DNA from: Vallitalea sp.
GTDB taxonomy: Bacteria; Bacillota; Clostridia; Lachnospirales; Vallitaleaceae
NCBI GenBank assembly: GCA_025210515.1
Contig: JAOARM010000025.1
Location: forward strand, 62,001-126,000
DNA: 64,000 nucleotides
Direction: 5' to 3'
Shown here: positions 37,058 to 46,361 of the stretch, piece by piece
Layout of the letters: the number at the start of each line of letters is the position of its first letter
How positions within the stretch are numbered: the stretch's first letter is position 1
Translations under genes and position numbers: made by a program
The notes under the pieces: generated by a model
What the model was told of the DNA's origin: nothing
Database searches by the model: none
The model's input: only the letters and a program-made list of their open reading frames with translations

Positions 37058-38331
37058 TGTTCCACCACTTCCTTAATAATTGATTGTCCACTCATCAATT
37101 TGTTATCAGAAAAATCTTTATTACTTAATTGTCCATATATAGCACAGTTTTTACCAATTATAACGTTATCTGGAACATTAGTTCTTTCTCCTACTACAGA
37201 AATTCCCGAGTAATAAAGTTCTGGATACTTTTCACTAATTATATTATCTCCTACTCCAATTTGAACATTATTACCAATATTAGTTTCCTCTGAAACGATA
37301 CTATTATATATTTTGCAATCCTGTCCTATTGTTGTATTACTCATTATTATTGAATCTCTTATTATTGTATCTTCACCTATACTAACGTTAGATCCTATTA
37401 TGGAATTATATATTTTTCCATTGATTTCTGTACCTTCTCCAACTATACAAGTTTCAATATATGCATCTTTTGATACAAATTGTGGTGGTTGAATTTCATT
37501 TTTAGTATAGATTTTCCAATAAGGTTCATACAAATTAAAATCTGGTATAAGTTTTATTAATTCCATATTAGCTTCCCAATAAGCTTGCAAAGTTCCAACG
37601 TCTTTCCAGAATCCATTAAATTCATGAGCGTATAAGTTATATCCATTATTTAATAAATAAGGTATTACATGTTTCCCAAAATCATTTTGGGGATATATAC
37701 TATTTGTTTTAGCTAAAGCCTCTCTAAGAGTTTTCCAATTAAAAATATATATTCCCATTGAAGCTAAATTATTTTTTGGATTTTCTGGTTTTTCTTCAAA
37801 CTCTATTATTTTATTTTTATCGTCTGTATTCATAATTCCAAATCTATGAGCTTCATTAATAGGAACTTCAAACACAGCAATTGTAGCATCTGCATTGTTT
37901 TTAATATGAAAGTTAAGCATTTTTTCGTAATCCATTTTATATACATGATCTCCAGATAGAATAAGTACATATTCTGGTGAGTAATAATCAATAAAATCAA
38001 CATTTTGAAATACTGCATTTGCAGTTCCAGAATACCATTCTCCTGTTTTCTTTTTTACAAAAGGTGGTAAAATACTTACTCCACCATAATTTTTATCAAG
38101 ATCCCATGGTATTCCTATTCCAATATGGCTGTTAAGCTTCAAAGGTTGATATTGAGTTAAAACACCAACTGTGTCAATTCCAGAATTAATGCAATTACTA
38201 AGTGTGAAATCAATTATTTTATACTTTCCACCAAATGCAATTGCTGGCTTGGCAACATGTGTTGTGAGAATACCTAATCTACTACCTTGTCCTCCAGCTA
38301 ATAGCATAGCTATAATCTTTTTTCTTTTCAT
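37054..38331 (-). CDS. glgC: Glucose-1-phosphate adenylyltransferase (catalytic subunit)
   Basis: This 425-residue enzyme makes ADP-glucose for glycogen. The catalytic loop [14 protein letters not shown], the substrate motif [16 protein letters not shown] and the C-terminal left-handed helix are intact. GGAGGAG lies just before the ATG. It forms an operon with glgD. No glgA or glgP is in view, so the pair is detached from the rest of the pathway. It lies between purR and spoVG, where B. subtilis has only yabJ. Confidence 0.96.
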   Translation of the reverse strand: MKRKKIIAMLLAGGQGSRLGILTTHVAKPAIAFGGKYKIIDFTLSNCINSGIDTVGVLTQYQPLKLNSHIGIGIPWDLDKNYGGVSILPPFVKKKTGEWYSGTANAVFQNVDFIDYYSPEYVLILSGDHVYKMDYEKMLNFHIKNNADATIAVFEVPINEAHRFGIMNTDDKNKIIEFEEKPENPKNNLASMGIYIFNWKTLREALAKTNSIYPQNDFGKHVIPYLLNNGYNLYAHEFNGFWKDVGTLQAYWEANMELIKLIPDFNLYEPYWKIYTKNEIQPPQFVSKDAYIETCIVGEGTEINGKIYNSIIGSNVSIGEDTIIRDSIIMSNTTIGQDCKIYNSIVSEETNIGNNVQIGVGDNIISEKYPELYYSGISVVGERTNVPDNVIIGKNCAIYGQLSNKDFSDNKLMSGQSIIKEVVEQ

Positions 38332-38433
38332 TGCTCTCCTCCTTACATATTTTTTTCGCTATTATATTAATACCACTTTTGATACAAGTTTATTACAATA
38401 AATTACTTCATTAATTGAATTTATTGCAACGAA

Positions 38434-38473
38434 AAAAAACAAGCTAGAATTATAATATTCAAACTTGTTTTAA
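38434..38473 (-). terminator. Terminator after purR
   Basis: AACAAG/CTTGTT extended by GAAT/ATTC around ATTATA is followed by eight T residues on the minus strand. It lies 41 bp past the purR stop and upstream of glgC. Confidence 0.75.
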
Positions 38474-38513
38474 TATATGCCATTATTTTTTATTTATATT
38501 AATATGTCACTCT

Positions 38514-39335
38514 TTAATTATTGTTCTTTCTTCTATATATATTAATTTTTTCTTCTTTTTCATCTATGCCATCAAACTCTAATAATGAATAATAATTATT
38601 TATTATCTTTTGCTCAGGTTCTTTTGTAGACATTACTACTGCAATTCCTACAACTTCAGCTTCAAATTCGCTCATAAGATCATTAACGCCTTTTGCTGTA
38701 CCTCCTGCTTTCATAAAATCATCCACAAATAAAACTTTGGCACCTTTTGGTATAGAACGCTTTGGTAATGCCATAGTATTAATTCTCTTAGAAGAACCTG
38801 TTAAATAATTCATTTGTATTGTAGTTCCTTCTGTAAGTCTGGCTTTTTTTCTAACTACAATCATAGGTATATTTAATATATTAGCTGTCATTATTGCTAA
38901 AGGAATTCCCTTGGTTTCAATAGTTACTACATAATCTATCTTCTTATCAAGGTATGGATTAGCTAAAGATTTTGCTATCTTCTGTAATATATTGGGGTTA
39001 TAGAATATATCATTCATATATACATATCCACCTGGAATAATTCTGGATTTATCATTAATCAAATCACATAACTCATCACATATATTATCTATTTGGCTAT
39101 CAGTTAGTTTGGGATTGTAATAAATACCTCCTGCCGCACCAGATATAGAATTAATTTCTCCTAATTCAAATTCACTAAAAACATTTTCTATTACGTCAAT
39201 ATCTTCACTCAAAGTGGATTTTGCACTATTTAAAATTTCAGAGAAATAGTTTAACGTAAATATTTTCTTAGGATTTTCAACTAATATTTTAGTTATCACA
39301 GCCATTCTATCAGTTTTGTTAATCTTTTTACCCAC
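38514..39335 (-). CDS. purR: Purine operon repressor PurR (Bacillus type)
   Basis: This 273-residue protein pairs a winged-helix DNA-binding domain (about 1-75) with a phosphoribosyltransferase-like domain (about 80-270). The PRPP motif VLFVDDFMKAGGTAKG is conserved; PRPP binding relieves repression of purine genes in B. subtilis. The start is GTG behind AAGGAG. It is divergent from murC with 244 bp between the two starts, where I see no PurBox by eye. Confidence 0.95.
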   Translation of the reverse strand: MGKKINKTDRMAVITKILVENPKKIFTLNYFSEILNSAKSTLSEDIDVIENVFSEFELGEINSISGAAGGIYYNPKLTDSQIDNICDELCDLINDKSRIIPGGYVYMNDIFYNPNILQKIAKSLANPYLDKKIDYVVTIETKGIPLAIMTANILNIPMIVVRKKARLTEGTTIQMNYLTGSSKRINTMALPKRSIPKGAKVLFVDDFMKAGGTAKGVNDLMSEFEAEVVGIAVVMSTKEPEQKIINNYYSLLEFDGIDEKEEKINIYRRKNNN

Positions 39336-39579
39336 AAAAAATCTCCTTATCGTATCTATCTTTTTAGTATATTTTTATCATATATAGTATACCATAAAAA
39401 CCACCCAAATCATTGCTTTTTACAATTTTTTATATTTCTCTTTAAAAAATTATTTTATATGGGTATAATATTAACTAAACAAGCATTTTATATAATTACT
39501 AATTAATTATTTTCAAGGATTACAAACTGTTTCATATAATATATATTAAGTATGATTTTAAATGAGGAGTGTTTTATTA

Positions 39580-40959
39580 ATGTATACAATTAATTTTAAT
39601 AAGCCAATCAATGTCCATTTTATAGGAATTGGTGGTATAAGTATGAGCGGATTAGCGGAAATATTACATCAAAAAGGTTTTAAAGTATCTGGCTCTGATA
39701 TGAATTCATCAGCCATAACAAAAAAATTATCACATATTGGTATTGATGTATTTATAGGACATAGACCAACTAATATTTCAGATAACACTGATTTAGTAAT
39801 ATATACTGCTGCCGTAAAAACTGACAATGAAGAATACATAGCTGCTTTAGATAGAAATATACCTCTTATAGATAGAGCTACATTACTGGGACAAATGATG
39901 AAAAATTATAAGTATCCTATAGCCATATCTGGGACACATGGAAAAACAACTACAACTTCAATGGTATCTCACATATTATTAAATGCAAATACTGATCCTA
40001 CTATATCTATAGGAGGAATATTAAATGCTATTAATGGTAATATTAGGGTAGGTCACTCTGATTACTTTGTGACTGAGTCATGTGAGTACTGCGATAGTTT
40101 CCTTAGATTCAACCCATATATATCTATTATATTAAATATTGAAGCAGATCATCTTGACTATTTCAAAGATATTAACCATATTCGTAATTCTTTTACAGAA
40201 TTTGCTAGTAAACTTCCTAGTAATGGATATCTAGTTATTAATGGAGATATTGACAACTATCAAGAGATTATTAATACTCTTGATTGTAATATTATCACTT
40301 ATGGAAAAGATAAATCATTTGATTTTACAGCAGAAAATATTAAATACAATGATGAAGGATTCCCAATATACGATCTTATTCATAAGGGAGAGAAAATAAC
40401 TAAAATTGAGCTCCAAGTTAATGGAACACATAATGTATATAACTCTCTTGCCGCAATTGCGACTTCTTATGCATTAGGAATTAATATTAACGATATTACA
40501 AAAGGACTTTTTTCATTTACAGGTACAAAAAGACGATTTGAATATAAAGGTAGTGTAAGAGGTGTAAAAGTTATTGATGACTATGCTCATCATCCAACTG
40601 AAATAGATGCTACATTATCAGCTGCTACAAAATATCCACATAATAAACTATGGGTAGTATTTCAACCTCATACTTATTCAAGAACAAAAGCTTTCCTAAA
40701 AGAGTTTGCTCATTCTCTTAGTTGTGCAGATAATATTATATTAACAGATATTTATGCTTCTAGAGAAAAAAATACTGGAGATATTCATTCAAAAGATTTA
40801 TTATCTGAACTTACTAAACTTGGGAAAGAAGCCTATTATTTTTCTTCTTTTGACGAAATTGAAACTTTTTTATTGCAAAATTGTTATCCTGATGACTTGT
40901 TGATAACTATGGGAGCGGGAGACGTGAAAATTATTGGCGAAGAATTAATTGAGGGTTAG
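39580..40959 (+). CDS. murC: UDP-N-acetylmuramate--L-alanine ligase
   Basis: This 459-residue ATP-dependent ligase adds the first residue of the peptidoglycan stem peptide. The opening HFIGIGGISMSGLAEIL binds UDP-MurNAc, the ATP loop is SGTHGKTTTTSM, and the Mur signatures EADHLDYF and DDYAHHPTE are present. The start is the ATG at 39580-39582, eight bases after GAGGAG; an upstream in-frame ATG at 39562 lies on that Shine-Dalgarno sequence and is unlikely. The terminator is at 41060-41098. Confidence 0.97.
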   Translation: MYTINFNKPINVHFIGIGGISMSGLAEILHQKGFKVSGSDMNSSAITKKLSHIGIDVFIGHRPTNISDNTDLVIYTAAVKTDNEEYIAALDRNIPLIDRATLLGQMMKNYKYPIAISGTHGKTTTTSMVSHILLNANTDPTISIGGILNAINGNIRVGHSDYFVTESCEYCDSFLRFNPYISIILNIEADHLDYFKDINHIRNSFTEFASKLPSNGYLVINGDIDNYQEIINTLDCNIITYGKDKSFDFTAENIKYNDEGFPIYDLIHKGEKITKIELQVNGTHNVYNSLAAIATSYALGININDITKGLFSFTGTKRRFEYKGSVRGVKVIDDYAHHPTEIDATLSAATKYPHNKLWVVFQPHTYSRTKAFLKEFAHSLSCADNIILTDIYASREKNTGDIHSKDLLSELTKLGKEAYYFSSFDEIETFLLQNCYPDDLLITMGAGDVKIIGEELIEG

Positions 40960-41018
40960 TTATCCACATTATCCACAATGTTGTCAACAGCTTGTTGTGG
41001 TTAGTATCTAGCATAACT

Positions 41019-41035
41019 TGGTTTACATAAAATCT
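41019..41035 (+). repeat. 17-bp direct repeat, copy 1 (copy 2 at 41350-41366)
   Basis: TGGTTTACATAAAATCT appears here and at 41350-41366 in the same orientation, just before the ribosome binding site of the DnaD-like gene. The copies bracket the murC terminator and the second DnaA-box pair. They could be a regulator's operator or a trace of duplication of the intergenic region. Confidence 0.65.
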
Positions 41036-41059
41036 CGCTGATATATGGATAATTTTTCT

Positions 41060-41098
41060 AAACACCCATTTTTTACATGATTATAATGGGTGTTTTTA
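41060..41098 (+). terminator. Terminator after murC
   Basis: AAACACCCATT/AATGGGTGTTT with a 14-base loop and a T-run on the plus strand, 100 bp after the murC stop, between the two DnaA-box pairs. Confidence 0.85.
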
Positions 41099-41349
41099 TA
41101 TGTTAATATATTATGTAAAACATTATCCACATTATCCACAATGTTATCAACAAGTGATTGTTGATGTTATACGAAACAATATACTCTAAATGTTAAAAAA
41201 ACTGTTTAACTCGACAATTTTACTTTAAATTTTCTGTCAATTATTTGTATTTTCAGAAATCAATATTTATCCCACAAATATTATATTTTATGATATACTA
41301 AGAGCGACTTAGTAGATTTATAAATTATCTATATATATTTAATACATAC

Positions 41350-41366
41350 TGGTTTACATAAAATCT
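41350..41366 (+). repeat. 17-bp direct repeat, copy 2
   Basis: Exact match to 41019-41035. It lies about 20 bp before the start of the DnaD-like gene and so would be in its promoter or leader. Confidence 0.65.
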
Positions 41367-41387
41367 TAACGAGAGGGGAGTAGCTAT

Positions 41388-42464
41388 ATGAGTATTATAA
41401 ATCTTTATCCACAAAATCTAAATCAATTTACTTTTGTGCCAAATCAATTTATTGATAATTACTTATGGAATTCTAATGGAGATTTTGTTAAGGTTTATTT
41501 ATTTATTCTTAGATGCGTTTCAAAATCTATGAACTCTATATCTTCTACTGATATAGCTGATAACCTACAACTAACAGAAGCAGATGTTAGAAGAGCTCTT
41601 AAGTATTGGGAAGTAAATAATGTTATGTACATAGAATATGAAAACGATGCAGATATCGTGGCTATTAAGTTTTGTTCTCTTGATAATATTAATAATAACG
41701 ACCATGTAACTAGTAAAAATGAGGTGGCTCTTACTTCTAATCAACTTGAAGCAAGAGTTAATTTAACTTCAAAACCACAATATGAAATTAATGAGATGAC
41801 TAATTTTATGAGTCAACCAGATTATAAACAGCTTATATATATTACTCAAAAATATTTAGGTAAGATGTTAACTCAACAAGATATTAATACTTTAATTGGT
41901 TTTAATGATTGGCTTGGTCTTCCTTTTGAAGTTATCGAGCTTCTAGTTGAATACTGCGTTTCTAATAATCATAGAAATATGAATTATATAGAAAAAGTTG
42001 CTATTAACTGGGCAGACGAAGGTATTAATACTATTCCCAAAGCTGAACATAGAATACAAGTATTTAATAAAAGTTACTTCAAAATAATGAAAAACCTTGG
42101 TATAGGAGATAGAAACCCTACACCTAAACAGATTGATTATATGAATAAGTGGATTAATGATTATAACCTGTCTATAGAAATTATTACAGAAGCCTGTGAC
42201 AGAACTATAGAAACAATTAATCAACCACAATTTAGCTATATTGATGCTATATTAAAAAATTGGAATAAAAATAATGTAAAAACTATAAAAGATATAAATG
42301 AACTTGATAAAAAGCATAATCAAAAAACAACTAATAAGCAATCAGTTAAAACAACTGAAAATCAATCAAAATTTATTAATTATGACCAACGTACATATAA
42401 TTTTGATGAATTAGAGAAAAAGGCTATGGAATTACTTATTAAAGAAACAGATGGGAGGTATTAA
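41388..42464 (+). CDS. DnaD/DnaB-like primosomal replication initiation protein
   Basis: The protein is 358 residues. An N-terminal winged-helix region lies at about 1-95. Two DnaD-type domains follow: about 140-220, with WLGLPFEVIELLVEYCV and a YIEKVAINWADEGI segment, and about 235-300, with FSYIDAILKNWNKNNV. The YIexIa.nW signature is the DnaD/DnaB C-terminal motif. In Firmicutes such proteins bring helicase and loader to the origin. GAGAGGGGAG precedes the ATG. The next gene, a DnaC/DnaI-like loader, starts 3 bp after its stop. Five perfect DnaA boxes lie in and before its start. Confidence 0.92.
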   Translation: MSIINLYPQNLNQFTFVPNQFIDNYLWNSNGDFVKVYLFILRCVSKSMNSISSTDIADNLQLTEADVRRALKYWEVNNVMYIEYENDADIVAIKFCSLDNINNNDHVTSKNEVALTSNQLEARVNLTSKPQYEINEMTNFMSQPDYKQLIYITQKYLGKMLTQQDINTLIGFNDWLGLPFEVIELLVEYCVSNNHRNMNYIEKVAINWADEGINTIPKAEHRIQVFNKSYFKIMKNLGIGDRNPTPKQIDYMNKWINDYNLSIEIITEACDRTIETINQPQFSYIDAILKNWNKNNVKTIKDINELDKKHNQKTTNKQSVKTTENQSKFINYDQRTYNFDELEKKAMELLIKETDGRY

Positions 42465-42467
42465 CCT

Positions 42468-43457
42468 ATGAATCTAAAACGCTCTCAATATAAAGCTATT
42501 ATGAGAAAATATGAAGAAAAGCAACTCTTCATTAAGCATGAAATTAAAAAAAGAAAAGAAGAAATCTATCAAAAACTTCCATTAATCAAAGTTTTAGATG
42601 ATGAAATAGCTTCTAACAGTGTTAATACCACTTATTACATTATTAATCACCCAGAAGAAGCAGAATCTAAATTAGAAGAACTTCAAGAAAATAATTTTAT
42701 TTTATCAAGAAAAAAAATCAACCTATTATTAGAAAATAATTATCCTCAAGATTATCTACAACCAAAATATGACTGTAATATGTGTGAAGACACAGGATAT
42801 ATTGGTAATGAAAAGTGTAACTGTCTAAAACAAGCAATGATAAATATTGCTTATGAACAATCAAATATAAAAAATATTATTAAAGATGAAAACTTTAGCA
42901 CTTTCTGTTTTGATTATTATTCAGATAAAATAGATTCTAGATTTAATTTATCTCCTCTAGAAAACATTAGAATAATATATTCAAAATGCAAAGATTTTGT
43001 TAATAACTTTGATAATGAATTTACTAATATTATATTGTTTGGACAAGCAGGACTTGGTAAAACTTTTCTATGTAACTGCATTGCCAAAGCTTTACTTGAT
43101 ACTTCTCATACTGTGATTTATCTTACTTCTTTTCAACTATTTAAGTTGTTTGGAGATTATACATTTAATAATTATGACGAAAAAGTACCTCAAGAAAAAA
43201 TTGAATCTATATTTGATTGTGATTTATTAATTATTGATGATTTAGGTACTGAGTTTAATAATAAATTCACTGGAGTCGAATTATTTAATTGCTTAAATAC
43301 AAGATTACTTAATAAAAAATCAACAGTAATCTCTACTAATTTAACTTCAACAGATTGGTCAAAACAATATTCTGATAGAATTGTATCTAGAATTTTTGGT
43401 AATTATGAACCTCTAAAACTATTTGGGTCAGATATAAGACTAAAAAAATATCAATAA
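42468..43457 (+). CDS. Replicative helicase loader, DnaC/DnaI-like AAA+ ATPase
   Basis: The protein is 329 residues. The N-terminal half ends in a zinc-binding group (CNMCEDTGYIGNEKCNC) near residues 102-118, as in DnaI-type loaders. The AAA+ core has Walker A LFGQAGLGKTFLCN, Walker B LLIIDDLGTE and the sensor region IVSRIFGNYE. It should load the DnaB-type hexameric helicase. Its ribosome binding site (GGGAGG) lies within the end of the preceding gene; the two form one operon. Confidence 0.94.
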   Translation: MNLKRSQYKAIMRKYEEKQLFIKHEIKKRKEEIYQKLPLIKVLDDEIASNSVNTTYYIINHPEEAESKLEELQENNFILSRKKINLLLENNYPQDYLQPKYDCNMCEDTGYIGNEKCNCLKQAMINIAYEQSNIKNIIKDENFSTFCFDYYSDKIDSRFNLSPLENIRIIYSKCKDFVNNFDNEFTNIILFGQAGLGKTFLCNCIAKALLDTSHTVIYLTSFQLFKLFGDYTFNNYDEKVPQEKIESIFDCDLLIIDDLGTEFNNKFTGVELFNCLNTRLLNKKSTVISTNLTSTDWSKQYSDRIVSRIFGNYEPLKLFGSDIRLKKYQ

Positions 43458-43506
43458 ATGTGATTTATATTCTATATATAGCTTATTATGCAATTAGAAT
43501 CACTTC

Positions 43507-43534
43507 TTGACTATTCAATATATAGTGGTATAAT
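43507..43534 (+). promoter_or_regulatory. Promoter of tRNA-Arg
   Basis: TTGACT (43507-43512) and TATAAT (43529-43534) are 16 bp apart and 11 bp before the tRNA gene, typical for a stable RNA promoter. Confidence 0.7.
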
Positions 43535-43545
43535 AATTAATATTC

Positions 43546-43619
43546 GCACGTGTGGCTCAATTGGATAGAGCGTCCGACTTCGGATCGGATGGTTGTGGGT
43601 TCGAGTCCTACCACGTGCG
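43546..43619 (+). tRNA. tRNA-Arg, anticodon UCG (codon CGA)
   Basis: This 74-nt cloverleaf has acceptor arms GCACGTG/CACGTGC. The anticodon stem TCCGA/TCGGA encloses CTTCGGA, giving anticodon TCG. The T arm has GGTTCGAGTCC. CCA is not encoded. It is convergent with the ATPase gene at 43626 with only six bases between them. Confidence 0.95.
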
Positions 43620-43625
43620 TTTTTA

Positions 43626-46361
43626 TTACAAATTAATCAAATTATGATTTATTTTCATTGAAGATAAAATCTCTTTTTCTCTTTCATGACAAGATAAAAT
43701 TATAATCTGCCTATCTAATTTATTTAATGTTTCAATAACATTCTCAAGCCTATGTATATCATATTGAACAAAACAATCATCAAGAATCAAAGGTAATGTT
43801 ATATCTTCTTTAATAATATCAATAATTCCTAATCTAAGCCCAAAATACATCTGATCTATTGTTCCTTTACTTAATTTATCTATACCTATAAGTGAATTGT
43901 TATCAGGCTCATATGTTAAAATATCCATATTAGGATTGATTTTAATATCTGTGTACTTTTTATTAGTTATACTACTTATTATGTTAGATACTTTTTCATT
44001 TAGTTTTGGAGCAAAGTTATTCTGAATATCTTTTGAAATTTGTTCTATTGATTCCTTTGCAATAGTGATAGCATTTATTTTGTTATCATACTCTAATTTC
44101 TTATTAATGCTACTTTCTATTTCTTCTTCTATATCTACTAGCTTTCTTGTACTATTTTCAAGATTAGTTATTTTTGTTTCATAAGAACTTATTTCTTTAT
44201 TTTTATGTAAGATTTTATCTATTAATATATCTTGTTCAGATAATAGCTGCTCTCTAGACTTAGTTACTATAGCATTTTCATGTTCTTTTATAGTTAGCTT
44301 ATTTTCAAGTTCTTCTATAGATGTATTTTCAAGAAGTTTGTCTAATAACACTTTGTTATTATCAACATCTTGTAAAATACTATAATATTTATATCGATTT
44401 TCTTTAACTTCTACTAATTCATCTTCACTATAAGCTTGATACTTTTTACATACTTTTTCTATTTGATTATTTAACTTTATAATTACATTATCTATAGCTT
44501 CTAATCTTGCTGATACTTCTTCTTTCTCTCTCTGTTTATTAATAATAACTGTTTTAGTATCTTTATATAAATTAACTTTTTCTTTTATTATATGAATATT
44601 GCTATTATTAATCTCATCTGTATTCAATAATAATTTAGTAAAATATATTAACCTATGTTTAATAGAATTAATATCATCTTGTAACTTATTATTTTCCTTT
44701 ATCAAATCTTCACATCTTGTTTTATTATCCTCATATAATGCGTTAACATGAAGCATCTTATCTTTTAGTTCCCATAGTTTCATTATTGAATCACAATTAT
44801 ATTTTTCTAGAATTTGCATTTGCTCTCTTGATATATTATTTAGTTTATTTTCTATATTTTGTTGGATGTTTACTTGTTTATTAATATGTTGTTTAATTTT
44901 TTTTATTTCAATAATGCATTTTCTAATATTTACTATTGATATAACTAAAATAATTACACCTATACTAGATGAAGTTAGCATAATAGAATTATTAGAGATT
45001 ATACCGAATATTAATAAACCAAAAAATATTATGATAGACATTACAGATATTAACTTGCTTTGCTTATATCTGCTTATATAAGTATCTTTTCTTTTTTCTA
45101 TTTTATTTATTTCTACATCTGTTGATGACTTATTAGTACTTATTTGTTTCTTTTCTTCGTCTAGGATATTATATGTGTATACATCCTCTTCAATATTGTT
45201 AATAGATTTATGGCTATTTAATTTAGATTTTAATTCTATTATTTTATCTTCATTGATATTAAATCTATTTATAAAATCATTATATAGACTATAATCTCCA
45301 ATAATATTATCAACACTTTCTATATCTTCTTCCTCTAATGAACTTACTTGATGGTACTTTTTATGTTGTTTATTAATATAATTGTCTATGGTAAGTAATT
45401 GATTTTCTATATCTTCTTTTTGTTCTATATTAACTTGTCTAATATTAATATTTTTGATAGTATCATCAATTTCTTTAATATGAACTTCTCTGTAGTTTTC
45501 AAAATGTATTAGTTCATTATTTTTATCATCTATATATTGTTTAATACTACGAGCATCTTCATATTTCTTCTTAATAGATTCTTTATCTAGAAAATATATC
45601 ATTTGTTCATTCTGTTTTTTTGTATCTTCTAGTTCTTCTAGTTCCAATCTATATTTATTTAAGTCATCACTTATATTCTTAATTACATTATAGTTTTTTT
45701 CTGCTTCTTCTTTTTCTTTTTTCAACTTTTTAATTTTCTCAGTTAAAATACCATAAGGAGTAGTTTTTTTTCTCTTGGCAGTACCAATATCATCTAGCTT
45801 TTTATTTAATTTATCAATTACATTACGAACTGATATTTCTTCGTCTTTACTTTCACCTAGATTAATTAAACTATCTTTAACTTCTCTAACTAAATCATCA
45901 GATGTTTTATTACTAAGTTGTTCAATACTTATTGTATTAACAAAAGTAGATTTATTAATACCTATATGTTTTGATGCAGGTTGATATTGTTTTATAGCTG
46001 TGTCGTAATCAAATTCTTCTGTGATATTTTGCCCTGTTATATTATCAAATATTTCAACTTTATCATTACGCTTCATGAAATTTCTTTCTATGCGATATTC
46101 ATTACCTTCATAATCATATATTAATATTCCTTGATATTGGTTGCTATTATTCCAAGGTAAATATCTATCATACTCATCTGTAAATTTTTTGTTTTTTACA
46201 TAGGGCTTATAAAACCCATAAAACATACCTTCTATAAATTTATGTAGCGTAGATTTTCCTGCTTCATTAGAACCATATACTAAATTAATACCATCTTCTA
46301 GTGTGATTTCTTTATCTTGATATTTCCCAAAGCTTTTTATTAATAATTTTTTAATGTACAT
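43626..46361 (-). CDS. SbcC/Rad50-like AAA ATPase (YhaN-type)
   Basis: The protein is 911 residues. An N-terminal ATPase half has Walker A VYGSNEAGKSTLHKFI. Very long coiled-coil arms (about 190-760) are interrupted by a hydrophobic pair at about 430-475 that may be membrane-inserted. The C-terminal half carries the ABC signature region LSKGTIDQMYFGLRLG and Walker B LPLILDDCF. The YLPW and IERNF motifs near the N-terminus recall YhaN of B. subtilis. It overlaps the nuclease gene upstream by one base (TAATG), so the two should form an SbcCD-like complex in DNA-end processing. Confidence 0.92.
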   Translation of the reverse strand: MYIKKLLIKSFGKYQDKEITLEDGINLVYGSNEAGKSTLHKFIEGMFYGFYKPYVKNKKFTDEYDRYLPWNNSNQYQGILIYDYEGNEYRIERNFMKRNDKVEIFDNITGQNITEEFDYDTAIKQYQPASKHIGINKSTFVNTISIEQLSNKTSDDLVREVKDSLINLGESKDEEISVRNVIDKLNKKLDDIGTAKRKKTTPYGILTEKIKKLKKEKEEAEKNYNVIKNISDDLNKYRLELEELEDTKKQNEQMIYFLDKESIKKKYEDARSIKQYIDDKNNELIHFENYREVHIKEIDDTIKNINIRQVNIEQKEDIENQLLTIDNYINKQHKKYHQVSSLEEEDIESVDNIIGDYSLYNDFINRFNINEDKIIELKSKLNSHKSINNIEEDVYTYNILDEEKKQISTNKSSTDVEINKIEKRKDTYISRYKQSKLISVMSIIIFFGLLIFGIISNNSIMLTSSSIGVIILVISIVNIRKCIIEIKKIKQHINKQVNIQQNIENKLNNISREQMQILEKYNCDSIMKLWELKDKMLHVNALYEDNKTRCEDLIKENNKLQDDINSIKHRLIYFTKLLLNTDEINNSNIHIIKEKVNLYKDTKTVIINKQREKEEVSARLEAIDNVIIKLNNQIEKVCKKYQAYSEDELVEVKENRYKYYSILQDVDNNKVLLDKLLENTSIEELENKLTIKEHENAIVTKSREQLLSEQDILIDKILHKNKEISSYETKITNLENSTRKLVDIEEEIESSINKKLEYDNKINAITIAKESIEQISKDIQNNFAPKLNEKVSNIISSITNKKYTDIKINPNMDILTYEPDNNSLIGIDKLSKGTIDQMYFGLRLGIIDIIKEDITLPLILDDCFVQYDIHRLENVIETLNKLDRQIIILSCHEREKEILSSMKINHNLINL

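Larger units (their letters stand above)
40960..41152. promoter_or_regulatory. DnaA-box cluster: duplicated abutting boxes upstream of primosome genes
   Basis: Perfect TTATCCACA boxes occur at 40960-40968 and 40969-40977 without a gap, and again at 41123-41131 and 41132-41140. Each pair is followed after ATG by a weaker box (TTGTCAACA at 40981, TTATCAACA at 41144). A fifth perfect box is at 41405-41413, inside the next gene. All point the same way. DnaA binds TTATCCACA. dnaA itself is not in the window, so this is more likely a regulatory or titration site than oriC. Confidence 0.8.

Noticed and set aside
40960-41413. Chromosomal origin oriC
   Set aside because: DnaA boxes are clustered, but dnaA, dnaN and rpmH are not nearby, and the boxes flank a terminator between murC and primosome genes. 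Regulation or titration is more likely.
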